A stretch of 64,000 bases of DNA, from NCBI GenBank assembly GCA_021442155.1, contig CM038218.1:63176474-63240473 (forward strand), in the 5' to 3' direction. Position 1 is the stretch's first letter. Each line of letters begins with the position of its first letter. The position numbers and the translations under genes are program-made. Source of the stretch: Cymbidium sinense. Its lineage: Eukaryota > Streptophyta > Magnoliopsida > Asparagales > Orchidaceae. Positions 36,101-50,378 of the stretch are shown here, piece after piece. The notes under the pieces were generated by a model. That model saw nothing but the letters and a program-made list of their open reading frames with translations. It did not search any database and was not told the DNA's origin.

Positions 36101-39100
36101 TTCACCCTAATTAATTCCTAAAGATAATCCTATGAAATAAGAAAGTTTAAAGTGAATCGAAGTTTGTTTAATGTGATTTATGTTTTGAATTTGCTTTACT
36201 TTTGATTTGGGAAATATGAAAGAATGTTTGTTGGTCCTAACCCATTTCCTCCATGTGTATGGAATTTTAGTTTAATCTTTAGATGATTAGATGATTTTTA
36301 TATTTTGATTAGGTTAAAGTGTGAATTAAGTGTGTTAATTACCTCTTACACTACACCCCATATTTAATCAAATAATTATGAGCGATGATATGACATAAAA
36401 TCACACAAGGAATTTAAATCAATGCACCTAAGAAGAAAAGGGCCTAATGCATTTGGCTCATGATTAATGATTAATTAAGCTAAGGGGTTTAAGTTAAGTA
36501 ATTTCATAATCCTTCTCACACATGTGAGTTGGATTTTGATTTCCTTAATGTACTTAAGTTATTGAACACCTAAGCATCTACTCAAAGTGAATTAGTTAAA
36601 TTCTAGAAGGTTTTCAAATTTTATCAAATTAATTAGGTAGGTAATTAGTGGATTAATCCTTAATTAAGTTTGGATTATGGAAGAAAGAGGGGGTTTAAGG
36701 AATAACTTAAGAAAAATATCCCAAAATTATTCTCTAAACCTCCTATTCACTTAAACAAACTTTAATTAACTCAATCAAGGGATTAAACCACTGATTACAC
36801 ACTTTATTATGCTTAATTATATTAGGAGAGTAATTAGGAATGAATTCAGTAATTACACTAATTAAATCATTACTAAATCCCAAGAAAATTAAGGGAGGTA
36901 GAAATCATCCTACTAAATACACATGAGAAGTTTTAGATTAATTAATGGAATAATCAGAGGGTAATTAGCCTAATTACATTCCTAATACAACCCAAATTTA
37001 GAAAATGACACTATTCAAAATCCATTAAAATCAATGTTAAAATATTCTACATTCAATTATATTTCATATGCAATTTATTTCATATTTTTCTGATTTTTCT
37101 ACACTTAGATATGAATATTTGAAGTTTTCCTGATCAATTAGATAATTTAATCCCATAATTATATAGCTAATCCTGTCAACGCCATGTGGAGGCTGACACG
37201 GTGAGTTCTTTCCATGCGGCATGATAGGAGAGGCTATTTAAGTAGTCATATATAGCAGCGTCGGTGATGGCCCTTATTCTCTATCCATCCGATCAAGGAT
37301 CGAACGACTGAGATCAAGCCTACGGTTCTTAAGGGTTAATCCTTGGATCGTACATGTTCTAATCATGGTTGTCCATCCAAAATATGCGGATGAATGGCCC
37401 ATGATTCATCCTTGAGTTCTCCTACGAGAAAGGGGAGCCGTCCACTTTCCATGGCAAGATCAGAGCTCAATTGAGCTCGGATTGAACTCAAAACTTACCC
37501 AAGCCATCAACATGCAAGGGAGATCACATCCAACGGCTAGTTTCTCATGAGATGAGACTTCACTTTACATAGGACCAAGAGTAGATGAAATTATGCTTGG
37601 TTTAATGGCATACCTTACCGAAGGCTATCATTGGCGCTTGATTCCCTTGAACTAGCTTCATTTAATGGAGACAAAGCCTTGTTGAGGGTTTGAGGTGTCG
37701 AAATTGGGTGGATCTTCCTATGGACCAACTTCACCTTCACTTGAGCTTAGTCTTGGTCAAGAGTAGTCCTCCCTTGCCTTTGGAGCTTATGTGAAGGCTT
37801 GGGTGAGTTTGATCGAGCTCCCTGATGAAGCTTACAAAGTGAATTGGCTTGGTATTGAGTATGGAGCGAGATTGAATTTTGCTTGAGCTCCCCTATTTTC
37901 AGTCTATGAAAATCGATAAATGGGAAATTCAAGAACTCTCTAAGAAGCTTGGGGAGACTTGGAAATGGATCCTCTGACTTTCCTAAGATCAATTGAATTA
38001 GGAAGTGATGAATTGAAATGAAATTATGGGGAGTATATCTCCCCATAGAGCAATCGGACGGCCGAGAAGGATCTTTCCATTTTGATCCAATTGACCTCAT
38101 TACATGGGTTTGTTAGGCTGTTAGGAGTGTCCTTGCATTCGGTTTGGCCAGAGGAGTGGAGTGGTGAAGCTCCCATGTGCTTAATTCAAGTGGAGGATGG
38201 ATTCCATGTGCTTAATTTCAAATGAGGTGGTCGGCTTTAGCCTTAGGTAGGGTTGGGCTGACCCAAGCCCATTGGGTTAGGTGCACCACACTCACTAGTG
38301 TCCACTAAGAGGGTGTCAAGTGGTCATGAGGAGGATTTGACCAAATTCCAAGTGAATTTGGCAAAAATTTATCCTATGACCTAGGAGTAAAATGGTCATT
38401 TAGCTTGGGTTTCAATTTGAATATGTTTGGTATGATTGAAAAATGGGTTGGGCTAAGTTTCAATGGATTTGGAGTTAATTTGATATGATTTGGCTCATGT
38501 TGATCCATTTAGGTCAAAATGGGTCAACTTAGGTGAAGTTGACCAATTGGTCAAATTAGTTCACACAAGGGTTGGGTCAAGTTTATATGACCATTTGAAA
38601 TATTTTGGTAGCTTTAGTTTGATTCAATTTGGTTTATATTTGGTTTTGGTTCAATTGAGTTCATTTAGGTCAAATGGGTCAAGTTGACCAATTTGACCCA
38701 TTTGACCTATTTGAGTTAGGTCATGGGTACGTTTAGGTATAGTTAGTCATATGAAATGGATTGGTATCTTTGTTTCCAATTAATTTTGATTTAATTTGAT
38801 TTTGGCTCAATATGACCTTTTAGGTCAAGTTAAGGTCAATTGAGCTAGATTAGGCTCAAATCCTAAGAGTTTCACCATAGAATCCCTAGCTTAAACTTTG
38901 TGACAAATCTATAGAAGGCAGCTAGATCCCTTTCTTTCAACTCTCACTCCAAAAAAAAACATTCCATTCTCTAGTGAAAGAGTGAATAGGTTTGATAGAA
39001 TGAAAGATTGTCTCATACCTCTAGCGCCGCGTAGCGCCTGACTTTGTGGCAAAGAAAGTCTAGCAGTTTAGGAATGAGTCAACGACGGAATATACAGTGA

Positions 39101-40764
39101 GGAAAGTGGTACTAGGTACTCTTTTTTTAGCATTCTAATTCATCAAACTTTCTACACTTGCTGGGCGGAGATCACTGGCCTAAACGACTTGGCAGCTTAC
39201 GGAACTATGGTAATGGATTCTCTCATTCATGTTGAAAAGCACCAACAACACGGAAAGGCTCCCATTTGAATGAGAAAAGACACATTTTGAATACCATTTT
39301 ATGACCATTGGATTGGGGCGAGATACCATCGAGAGAGTTTCTTCTATTTCACTCGATCAGAACCCTAGTATGATGCTTGAAAATTGCGGATGTCTATCTT
39401 CCTTGCCAAGAGGCCAAGACTTTGCTTTTCTTTGGATTGGTGAGCTTTCAACTTGAACTAGAACTTGACCGTTGAATCCTTCCGGATATCAAATCATTTC
39501 TAGCCAAGTAGAAAAAGGAAAAGCGTGTAAGAGAAAGCTATCTAAAATGGCTTCCATTTGAGCCAGAAAAGAGCATCTTAGTGAAGAGGAGATGAAATAG
39601 ATTTTATTCTTATTTTAGCATTGGCCCTAGCCTCCCTACGGTTCATCAGTGTGGGAATGGGTTGGGGAAGGAGTTGCTTGGTTTATTTTCTTAAGGGTAC
39701 TTTAGGTCACTTTGGGTCAAGTGAGCCTAAGTAGGTCAAATGGCTTGGTCAAAGCTTGATTTGAGTTTGATTGAACTCAACATATGGACTTATGATTGAA
39801 ATATAAATCCATTTGTAAGTGGTTTGAAGTCAAATGGGTTTTGATTCATTTGACAATTTCAAGTTCAAAAGGGTGAACATGAGCTTGATTTGGGATTGAG
39901 TTTTGGCTTGATGATTGAAGTTTGTGTTTATATTTGGGTTTATGATTGGAGGATTGATTGAATCATGAAGAAAAATTAAGAGTTTGGCTTGATTTGAATT
40001 TGATTTGGCTGAGTTCAAGAATTTGACTTGAAAGGCTTAGGTTGAATTTTGATTGAATTTAAGTTTGATTTTTGGAGTTGGTTTTGGTTGTTTGAATTTA
40101 TATTTCATTTATATATGTGAATATAAATAAAAATATAAATGTGTTATGAGAAGATTTCATAAATTTGAAGTGATTTGAACTTGATTTGAGCTAAGTCCAC
40201 AAGAGAGAATCAAAGTGACTTAGGAAAGATTTTTGATTTGGAATTTGGATTTGGAATTTGGTTTGATTGATTTAAATTTATATTTCATGTATATATGTGA
40301 ATATAAATGAGAATATAAATGGGTTGTGAGAAAATTTATTGAATTTGAATTGATTTAGACTTGATTTAGGCTAAGTCCATGAGAGGGAATCAAAGGACTT
40401 AAGAAATATTTTGAACTTGGAATTTCAATCATAAGCGTCAATCATTTGTTTCAATCATGGATTTCAATCATTTGGAATTGATTTGGGTTTTTTTGGAGAA
40501 AATCAATAAAGTTGGAATTGATTTAAGTTTGACTTGAAGGAAGGAAGAGAGGAATTTGGTTCAAGCTATAGGGTAGGCAAATTTTCCTAACACCCATAAG
40601 GCATGACCTATTCCTATGACTAACTCTTCTAAGTCTCTAGGGTTAGGTTGAGTGTCCACCTAATCACTAGATATGTCTTAGGACTAAGGAACTCTTAAAA
40701 TCTAAGAGAAGCCCTATGTCTAAGATGGAGGGGTTGAGAGCTCATCCTAAAAATGTGGTCAACA
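33152..40764 (-). mobile_element. Solo LTR of the Tat family (type B), inserted in another LTR
   Basis: Bounded by TGTGGTGAAAAC (33152) and GGTCAACA (40764), with CCTAT duplicated on both sides, this 7613-bp unit carries no pol and is colinear with LTR 16331-23980. It is therefore a solo LTR, formed when the two LTRs of a full element recombined. It lies inverted relative to its host LTR. It contains one foreign block (38861-39692) that replaces about 420 bp of LTR. A pol-less large retrotransposon derivative is an alternative reading, but the same unit borders the Tat internal region on both sides, which favours an LTR. ORFs at 34870-35070, 37747-38100 and 38490-38687 are chance frames. Confidence 0.85.
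38861..39692. other. Foreign insertion, possibly organellar (NUMT-like)
   Basis: At 'taggctcaaa' the LTR stops matching its sister copies and resumes at 'actttaggtcactttggg' near 39702. The intervening ~830 bp is less AT-rich, lacks the LTR's TTTGATTTGG/GGTCAA vocabulary and is absent from the copies at 22480-22900 and 41650-41900. About 420 bp of LTR is missing at the site, so this is a replacement rather than a simple insertion. The texture ('cctctagcgccgcgtagcg', 'ctgggcggagatcactgg', 'aaaagcgtgtaagagaaagc') resembles plant mitochondrial intergenic DNA, but I cannot prove that. No terminal repeats, target duplication or gene were found. Confidence 0.5.
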
Positions 40765-40769
40765 CCTAT
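40765..40769 (+). repeat. Right target-site duplication CCTAT
   Basis: These five bases follow the inserted LTR end GGTCAACA. They repeat 33147-33151 and begin the continuation of the outer LTR ('cctatcctatagctt'). Confidence 0.9.
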
Positions 40770-42027
40770 CCTATAGCTTAAACCAAATCATCACTTTCGT
40801 CTTTCAAGTTAAACTCCAAACCCATACCAACTCCAACTCTAACCGAAACCTTGAACCAATTCAATGGATTTTCTCAAAGCATGAATCAATTCCAAATAGT
40901 TGAAACCTATGATTGAAGCCCATGATTGGATTCCAAACTCCAAAATATTTCCTAAGTCCTTTGATTCCCTCTCATGGACTTAGCCTAAATAAAATATAAA
41001 TCAATTCAAATTCAATGAATTTTCTATAACCCATTTATATTCTCATTTATACTCACATATATAAATAAAATATAAATTCAAATCCAATTTCAAAAATCTT
41101 TCTAAGTCCTTTGATTCCCTCTCATGAACTTAGCCTAAATCAAATCTAAATCAATTCAAATTCAAGGAATTTTCTCATAACCCATTTATTTTCTCATTTA
41201 TATTCACATATATAAATGAAATATAAATTCAAATCAATCAAGATAAATTCAAAACTCAAATCCAAATTCAACCAAAATTCAACCTAAACCTTTCAAGTCA
41301 AAATCTTAAACTTAGCCAAATCAAATTCAAATCAAGTCAAACCCTTGATTTTTCTTTATGGTTCAATCAATCCTTCAATCATGAATCCAAATATAAACAC
41401 AAACTACAATCATCAAACCAAAACTAAATTCAAAAATCAAACCTAAGTCACACTCATGTTCCCCTTTGAACCTGGAATTGTCAAGTGAATCAAAGCTCAT
41501 TTGACTTCAAACTACTTGGAGATGGATTTATATTTCAATCATAAGTCCATATGTGAGTTCAATCAAACTCAAATCAAGCTTTGACCAAGTCATTTGTCCC
41601 ACTTAGGTTCACTTGACCCAAAGTGACCTAAAGTACACTTATGAGCCAAATTCTAATCCTAACCAAATTGGATTGAACTAAGCCCATCCAAGCATCACAT
41701 TGTGAGCAACAATCATCATGAGATGATCAATCACTCAAATTGGGCTAATTTAATTTAATACCAAAAATCCATTGGTCATTAGGCATGATGATTGACTGTT
41801 CATGAGAATTGTGTCATTTTGATCAAATCAAATAAAATCATGGACCAAGTGGCCAACTAGACCTAACCTAGCCTAATCCAAATAGGTCAAATTGAGCCTA
41901 ACCCAACTTAACCTAAAGGGTCAAATTGAGCCAAATCCAAATATAAACCAAATTGATTGGAAAAAAAATTCCAATTCATTTCAAATGACTAACCAAACAT
42001 AAACAAACCCATGACCTAACCCAAATA

Positions 42028-42063
42028 GGTCAAATGGGTCAAATGGGTCAAATGGGTCAAATT
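42028..42063 (+). repeat. 9-bp tandem repeat (GGTCAAATG)n
   Basis: Four head-to-tail copies of GGTCAAAT(G/T) lie in the LTR. Each carries one GGTCAA, which is TTGACC on the other strand. It looks like recent slippage in the motif-dense part of the LTR. Confidence 0.9.
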
Positions 42064-45000
42064 GGTCAATTATTTGACCTAAATTAAATCAAATGAACCA
42101 AATTCAAATATGAATCAAATTGAACCAAACCAATGATGCCAACATATTTCAAATGATCATATGAACTTGACCCAACCTTTGGTTTGACCCAATTTGACCA
42201 ATTGGTCAACTTGACCCAAGTTGACCCATTTTGACCTAAATGGGTCAACATTAGCCAAATTACATCAAACCAACTCCAAATTCAATGAAACTTGGTCCTG
42301 CCCATTTTTCAATCATACTAAACATATTCAAACTAAAATTAAAGCCAAATGACCATTTTACCCCTAGGCCATAGGGTAACCTAAAATTAAAACCACTTGG
42401 AATTTGGTCAATTCCTTTTCATGGACACTTGGCATCCTCTTAGTGGACCAAATGGTCACTAATGGACATGGTGCACATGACTCATTGGGTTTGGGTCAGC
42501 CAAACCCAACTCAAGGTCAAAACTGACCACTTCCTTCAAATTGAGTGCATGGGTATCCTTCCTCCACTCAATTAAGCACATGGCAAGCTTCACCACTCCA
42601 CTCCTCTGACCAAACATAATGTCATGCCACCTCTAATAGCCTAACAAACCCACTCAAGGAGGTCAATTGGATCAAAAGGGCAAGAAAGCTTGCAGCCGTT
42701 CGATCCTTCAAGGGGGAGATATATTCCTCCTAATTTCATTTGATTTCAACTCTCTCCTATTCGATTGAAGCATAGGAACTCAGAGGAAGTAATTCCAAGC
42801 TCCCCTGAGGTTTCTTAGGCATTTTTCATTTCCCAATTTTCAAATTTCTGCAAACCAAAAATAGGGGAGCTCAAGGGAAATTCAACCTCACTCAATACTC
42901 CAAGCTAGTCTAATTCACTTTATAAGCACCTTAAAGGAACTCAACGAGCTCACCCAAGCCTTCACACAAATTCTCCAAGCAAGGGAGGAGTGCTCTTGAT
43001 CAAGACCGAGCCCACTTGAAGGTGAACTTGGCCCATAAGAAGATCCATCCAATCTCAACACCTTAAACCTTCAACAAGGCTTCGTCTCCACTAGATGAAG
43101 CTACTTCAAGGGATTCAAGTGCCAACAATGGCCTTCAGGGATGTATGTCATTAAACTGAGCATAATTTCATCTCCTCTTGGTCCTTTGTGAAGGGAAGTT
43201 TCACCCCAGACAAAGTTAGCTGTTGGATGTGTTCCCCTTTACTCTTAGATGGTGTGGGTTAAATTTGGTTTTACTCCGAGCTCAATCGAGCTCGGATCTT
43301 CCTCTAGAAGATGGACGGTGGCCATCTCCCGTAGGGAAGATTAGGGATAGATTATGGGTTATCCATCCGCGCATTTTGGATGGATGACCATTATCAAGAC
43401 GTGTAGGATATTCGATTTAATCCTTTAATACCGTGAGATTAATCTCAGTCGTCCGATCCTTGATTAGACGCATGGGGAGAAAGCGCGTAGCGCCGCTGTT
43501 GATGCGGTGCTATGATGTGACAACTTAAATAGCCTCTCTCATTGTGCCGCATGGAAAGCGTGTGCCACATCAGCCTCCACATGGCGCCGATGAGATTAGC
43601 TATTTTAATTATTTTTAATCACTGAATCTTCATAATTGCATAACTAATTCCAGAAAAATCTTTAAAATATAAGGTAAAAAGCGTTGAAAAGATAATTTAG
43701 AGGGAAATATTCTAAAATTAATCTCACTAAATTTTGAGTAGTATATTTTCCTTAATTAGAGTTTTAATAAAACCTAATAACCCTAATTACTCCCTAATTA
43801 TCCAACTGATTAATCTCAAATTTCTTATGTGCATTTAGGGGGATGCCTTTTGCCTCCCCTAATTTTCTTGGGATTTATTGATTGGTTAATTAGGGGGATC
43901 AATTATTGAACCCTTAATCACTCTCTTAATATAATTAAGGATAATTAAGCATGTGAATAGTGGTTTAATACTTTTATTAAGTTAATTAAGCTTTGTTTAA
44001 GTAGAGAAGAGGTTTATAGAATGGATTTAGGGAATTTTTCCTAAGCCATTCCCTAAATGTCTTTCCTTTCTTAATCTAAACTTAATTAAGGGCTAATCCC
44101 CTAATCACTTGCTTAATTAATTTGATAAAATTTTCAAAATATTCTAAAACTTAATCAAACTATCTTGGGTAGATGCTTAAGTGTTTAATAACCTAAGTGG
44201 TTTAAGGATATCAAAATCCAACCTACATGTGTGGGAAGGGTTATGAAAGTACTTACCTTAAACTCTTTTGCTTAATTAATCATTAATTGTGAGCCAAATG
44301 CATTAGGCCCTTTTCTTCCTAAGTACATTGCTGATTTAAATTTCTTGTGTGATTTTATGTCATATCATTGACTCATAATTATTTGGTTAAATATGCTAAG
44401 GCGGTATAGGTAAGGGATAATTAATACACTTAATGTACACCTTAACCTAATCAAAGTAAAAAAAATCATCTAATCCTCTAAAAATTAAATTAAAATGTCA
44501 TACACCTATGGGAATGGGCTAGGACCAGCAAACCTTCTCACATTTCTCAAATTGAAATCAAACTCAAACAAAATTCACACTCTCTTTAAAATAAATTTGA
44601 TTTACTTTAAATAATTCTATTCCATAGGATTGTCTTTAGGAATTAATTAGGGTGAATGAATTTACATTGCTTTCATCACTTTATTTATTTCCTAGCATGC
44701 TAAATGTGTATGTCATATGTAAATCATGCATTCATTCCTTTTAAAAATTTAAATTAAAATGAAATATTTTCTTTATGTCAAATTGCATGGTTTGGCTAAA
44801 GTAAAAAATATGAGTGGCTATTATCACTATTAAATTCAAAATTATTTTCAAAATTTATAAATCAAACATCAAAATTGAAAGGTATGCTACTTATAATTAT
44901 TTATAAGCTTGCATGTGAGAAATATAAAGATATGTATTATGTGGCTTTCCTTCTCCATATTTTTCTTAAAATAGAATTGTATAGGATTGACAAAGTGTAT

Positions 45001-48000
45001 AGTCCACTTGAAAAGGACATAACTTTTGCTCAAATCCGTTCATATACACTCTTATGTCATGAATTAAGAAGGAATTTCACATCACACATATAAATTGAAC
45101 AACCGAACCAAAAATCAAATAAATATAAACTTTTGCATCTTTCTTTTTCTATTTATTTCTTTTGTGCATGCATATGTATTTAAGGAAAGTAGTATATTAG
45201 TCTCGACAACCCCGGGATTGCGAAGCTTTAAGAAACCCTAAGTAAGTTTTATACCTTACACCTCTGGTGCTAACAATGACACCATACTCACTTATGCCTT
45301 TCATACATACGCATGTGCATATAAATAAAGGATAAAAGAATACCCCCTTTTCTACTTAATAAAAATCATACATCATAGAGCATCCAAATTTTCTTAAGTA
45401 ACACTACTTAGCATTCATCATTAAGGTATGCTAAACATTCTCATTTTGATGTATATATATGCTTAGGATTCAACCATATGCATGTTATATATGTTGGGAA
45501 AGAAATAAAGTGTTGTGTGCTTTGTGATAGTAATTCACCTTGTTTAATCTTAAAATACCTTTATTTTTGTATAGGTTTGTTTAGAGTTGATCTAAACTTA
45601 GGATTAATTAAAACACATAATAAAATATTCACTAAATAAAATTAAACATGAATCTACTTTAGAAATTACTTAAGGTAGGGAAGGAAAGAGAAGTTTTCTT
45701 CTCTTTTTTCTCTCTTTACAACATAGCAATTAATTATAGGTTCATTCAAATCTAAACAAATCATCAAATAAAATCAACCCAAATCAACTAAATACTTAAA
45801 TAAAACCACCCATCTAAGTTGAACACCTTCATACTTAGAAAATCTAAACCTTAAAGCCATAGCTAAGCATATCACATAAACCTTTTAAATCACACACATT
45901 AGACTAAGTCATAATTTCTAGCTTTAGATTAGGGTGATGCGTGGTTTGATGCTTTGATTTTGTTTTGTGATGTAATGTTTTAGTCTGGATGTTAGGGTGA
46001 ATGTGCATAGAATGAATGGTAGGACAGTTTAGTCTAATCATTATTTTCTGTATAGGATTGTGCTTAAGGGGCGCTATAATAAAAAAAATAAATGCTTTTA
46101 TTGTGTAGGTGCTTATACCCCTAAGCATAATCCTATAGGCCAGGTGAACTTGGTTACCCATGTGTAGAGTGCTAAGTCCAATATACATGCTTGGGATTTG
46201 TATGGTTTATTTAGCTAATCTCTGTTTTATAGGTGTTAGTTAGATTTACTTTTCCTTTTTATGTACTTTTGCAATTAAGATTTTAGAATGATTGTTATGG
46301 GGGATTAGGATGAACTTTGGTTATAAGATCTTAGCTTATGTACCATGTGAAGCCTTTGGAGCAACCACCTTCTAACCATCCAAAAGAAGGAACCAAAAAA
46401 AGAAAGAAGAAAAAAAGAAATGAAGATGTAATTGTAGTTAATTCATTTGTAATCCAGATTGTATAAGGGTAGAGCTCGGCTACCTAATAACATGAATTCC
46501 TTAATTAATTATAATTAATTCATTTATAATCCAGGTTGTATAAGGGTAGAGCTCGTCTACCCAATTTATATTCAAGTTTGTGCAGTGGTGCCCGACCACA
46601 CTTGGCATTTTAATTTTTTTCATTAGCTTTATGAAATGTTTGATGTTTTGTTTAGCTTGTGCATTAAGATGACATCTTTTCCTAGTTCCTTCCTTGCTTG
46701 ATGCATGGCCTGGATGACGATTATGCTCTTAGAAAAAAATAAATCTTCTATCAAATTAATTAACTCAAAATTAAAAATAAATAACTCATAACCTCACTTA
46801 AAGCCTAAGTTAAAATCAAGATAAAAGAATTAACAACCCCTTAGCTTGATGTGTACTTTATTTTCTAACATCATGCATAAAAAAAATATTATTTTGCTCT
46901 TGATTGGAGGGCTTCCACCTTTTTCAGAGAACTTGGCTTGACCTGTGAGAGCCATGGTGGAAACACACCTCCTTATCTTGTTGATTTTAGCCCATAATCT
47001 TATTTCTCATGCATTAGGTATATGAATCCTATAGCCTGAGTCCAATGATTATCCTAAATTAAAATAAAACATATGAAAATTATGTATTATATTTAAGTCA
47101 TTATTCATACACTTACATGATCTAGTCTCTTAGGGAGTGTGTTTAAGGACTTGGTCTCTTTCTAAATAAATAACAGCCTTGCTATCTTGCATAAACATAA
47201 GACTTACCCACATGAATTTAAAATCATAGGAGAAGTTAGTTGACGGCCACTCCTAGGCAGTTGTAAGTCCAACAGTCGGGTTGTTTATCCTCTCTTATGA
47301 AGGTAAACCAAATAACCATTTTTTTGCCTTAGATTTAGGTCATGCTTTTGGCCCTCACCAAAGCTCTCTAGATTTAGGTTCTGAGGTTGCTTCTTTACTT
47401 TATTGGCCATAAACATAAATCCTTACCTCTTAGGTAATTTCATGATCTTGTGTCATGGAATCATAAGCCCTAGAATTTTAATAAAAATTCAACTCAAACA
47501 TATTAATTTAATTTCAAAAATGTAAAGCCCAACTATTGGGTAGTCTGGGATGCTTACTAGGCTTCCTAGTATCTTAAGCATCCCCTACTTATTTTTATTT
47601 GGCTTCAATAAGAACTCCCTCTTCTTGATTGATCCCACTAGGCTTTCGAAAAATAAACCAATTGATTGATAGTCCTACCTTTTCAAAATATTTGGAGACA
47701 ACAATCATTTATCTTAATTGAGAGTATTCCTAAGGAATCCCGTTCCTTAGGATGTAATTAACTATGGGGGCTTGCCCTTGTAGGGAACTTAATGAACTCG
47801 ATTTAAAATAAACCCTACTTTATTTTTTCATGTAAAGTATGAGAAGAATCTCTGGTACATTCTGAAGATCCATAGTCTTTAAGAGTCCTTATTAAGGTGA
47901 TTAGGTCTATTATAGGGTGATGATTTCTTTCTCTTGATATAGTACACCTCTCTTCATTGTCGTATCCGATCACCCCAATAAGAACATCTGCAGATCTGTG

Positions 48001-48114
48001 TGGTGTCCTAACAAGACATATTTTATATATTTCTATTTTCTTTTATCTTTCTTTTCCCTAAAAAGAAAAGGGAGATAGATGAAGGTGGAGATGTATAGAA
48101 TAATTTTCACCATA

Positions 48115-50276
48115 GATTCATAAGGGGTTGATGATCGATCCCACTTGGTCTAGTAATAAAGATGATGGGTGAAAATTAAGATTTTTCATATGACATAGTT
48201 TCAACAAGATCACATAAAGAACTAGGTGAACTCAAGAGTGCGATGACACGTCTAAGTTTAAACCTGACTTCTCCGACACCTTTCAATACTCTGAAAGGTT
48301 CAAGTATCTTTTGTTGATTGTATTGTTGATGAAAAACTTTGAGAACAAATCAAATGATGATAAGAAAATAATTACACTAAAAAATTTAAATATAAGACAG
48401 ATCGCGTAATTCGATGAGATTCACTAATATTTACAACCATGCCAGTATCAAATATTTTATAAATTTTTGAAAGGAAAATAAAAGAAGAGATTACACTTCA
48501 TATGAATGATGATGTATATTAGGTTGAAAAATTATAGAGAAGGACAACTACAACATTGGTTTATATAGTTAACACCTTCTAATATTAATTATTAAATGCC
48601 CCTAAAAACTTTCATAGTTTCTTTTATTGACTTTTATAATAGCTAATTTTTAGAACTTTATAGTAGCTTTTATTTAAAACTTTGTGGTAACTTTTAGTTG
48701 GAACTTGAAGGTAGTTTCCATCTAAAAATTTTAGATTATTAAAATGAACCATTAGTTCAATTATTATACATCAAGCTAAAATCTCATTCAAAATATTCAA
48801 TGAAAATTTTAGATGCCATGAAACTAACTATTCCATCACATATTAAGATTGAATGTTGACAACTTTCCTCTTAATATGTTATAATGGGACCAATATAAAC
48901 ATAACATTGATTTAATTTGTACTAGATAGTTGTTAGGCTTTATTTTGTTCAATAAAAATATTTTTTTTGAGAGGGCATGCAAAGCTAATGTACGACATAA
49001 TTATACATTTGGACAACCTAAAAGAATTCTTTTCCTTAAGCAATCTCTTGCAAGGTTATTTTTGGATTTTTTAAATGAAAACATTCATTCTTGACTATGT
49101 TTTTATTCTTACATCTTGTTATATTCTTTGATGCATTCATTTAGCTTCGAATGATTTTATTATAATTTCATGATGAAATCTGCTAAAAAAGCTTGGGATG
49201 ATGAATAATGCAAGACATATGGAATCAAGGATATTTTACACAAGTATGCAAATATTTTTAACATGATAGTTTGATATGATTTGATATTGTTAATGGCAAT
49301 GACTTTGCTTTGACGTAGAAAATATATGTATATTTTGTAGGACATACTTTATTTTTGGCATGTATGAGGTTCTTGGTTTGTGGATAATATAGTTTGTTTT
49401 ACATTTAACTTTTAAGTTTCTTTAGAATAAATGTAATAGAAGTCTCATATCAAGTTGTTACCTTAGTTTTATGCTATTTTTGTAAATATTAAGTTATATA
49501 ATCTTCTAGATGATACTTTTTATTGAATGATAGGACATTTATATGGCTGGGTGTTTTTAATTAGAATAATTATATTTGCTCTCATATATTCAAATATTAA
49601 ATATGATTTGTATTGCTACAATGCTCTGCCTTTTACAAGAATGATATTTTATTGACTTTGTGTCAAGCTATTAATCCCTCTAAAGTTGATTTTATTATTA
49701 TAATGTTTGAATATTAAAAGGGTTTTTAGTTGCAACTTATATTTTATTTCTACTTTTATTTAATGTGTTGCCATGTTAAAATTAGTTCTTTTAAATTGCA
49801 CCATCATGCAATAAATTAATTGTAGAAGTTGAAAATTATAATTAAAATTTTGAACTTTAGTTTGCAACCTTGGAGGTCCAAGTTGTTGAGACTAATGATA
49901 AATAATTTCCTCCTATGAAAAATAGTAAAAATAATAATAATGGAGTCTAGGAGTACTTTATTGAAGCCATGACCACATCTAAAGGAGTGACTATTTTGTA
50001 TAATGTATATGTTATCACACAAAAACTTATAAAGCCAAAACTAACACTTTTCACAACTCATTAGACAAGTGAAAGAATGTGCAAAAAAAAAAACTAAGAG
50101 TAAATAAATTATTGATTCATCATTTTAAAAATAAAAATATTAAAATTTATTTTCTTATGTTGTTATGAAAATTGTGATCCTTATATTTTAGGGCCTGAAA
50201 AAATTATGATAACTTCAAATCAGAGAAATAATCAATAAGATTATTATAGTGCATGACTGCTATTCATTATTGAGTC
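48115..50276. other. AT-rich DNA, no gene recognised
   Basis: This 2.2 kb lies beyond the last long LTR. I see no protein family on either strand (ORFs 49160-49345 and 49816-50022 are short and AT-driven), no tRNA and no clear terminal repeats. A small inverted repeat, CCTTTCA...TGAAAGG, is present near 48277-48300. It may be intergenic DNA upstream of the gene at 51.5 kb or an old unrecognised element. Confidence 0.4.
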
Positions 50277-50378
50277 TTGACCTCACTTTTGGAGTGAGGA
50301 TTGATCACTCCAATCTTAAGTCTAGGATTCTTCTAGACACTTAGATTTTCTTAGTGCTAAGATACGTCTAGTGATTAA

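Larger units (their letters stand above)
40765..48114 (+). repeat. Outer Tat-family LTR, second part (~7.35 kb)
   Basis: This continues the LTR begun at 32930. It is the reverse complement of 33152-40570 along its length: for example 'aagtgacctaaagt' near 41620, 'ggcatcctcttagtggacc' near 42430, the 'gcgtagcgccgctg' stretch near 43480, 'cttagcattcatcat' near 45410, 'atgtaattaactatgggg' near 47750. It ends near 'ttttcaccata' at 48114, with CA mutated to TA. Together the two parts give about 7.57 kb, a normal length for the family. It shares no foreign block with its inverted partner. ORFs at 44875-45093 and 45904-46188 are chance frames. Confidence 0.82.

Noticed and set aside
42028..42063. 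CRISPR-like short repeat
   Set aside because: A 9-bp perfect tandem array without spacers in a plant LTR is simple slippage.
48100..48125. Target duplication for the outer LTR 32930-48114
   Set aside because: Bases before 32930 (GGTTT) and after 48114 (GATTC) do not match, so none is claimed.
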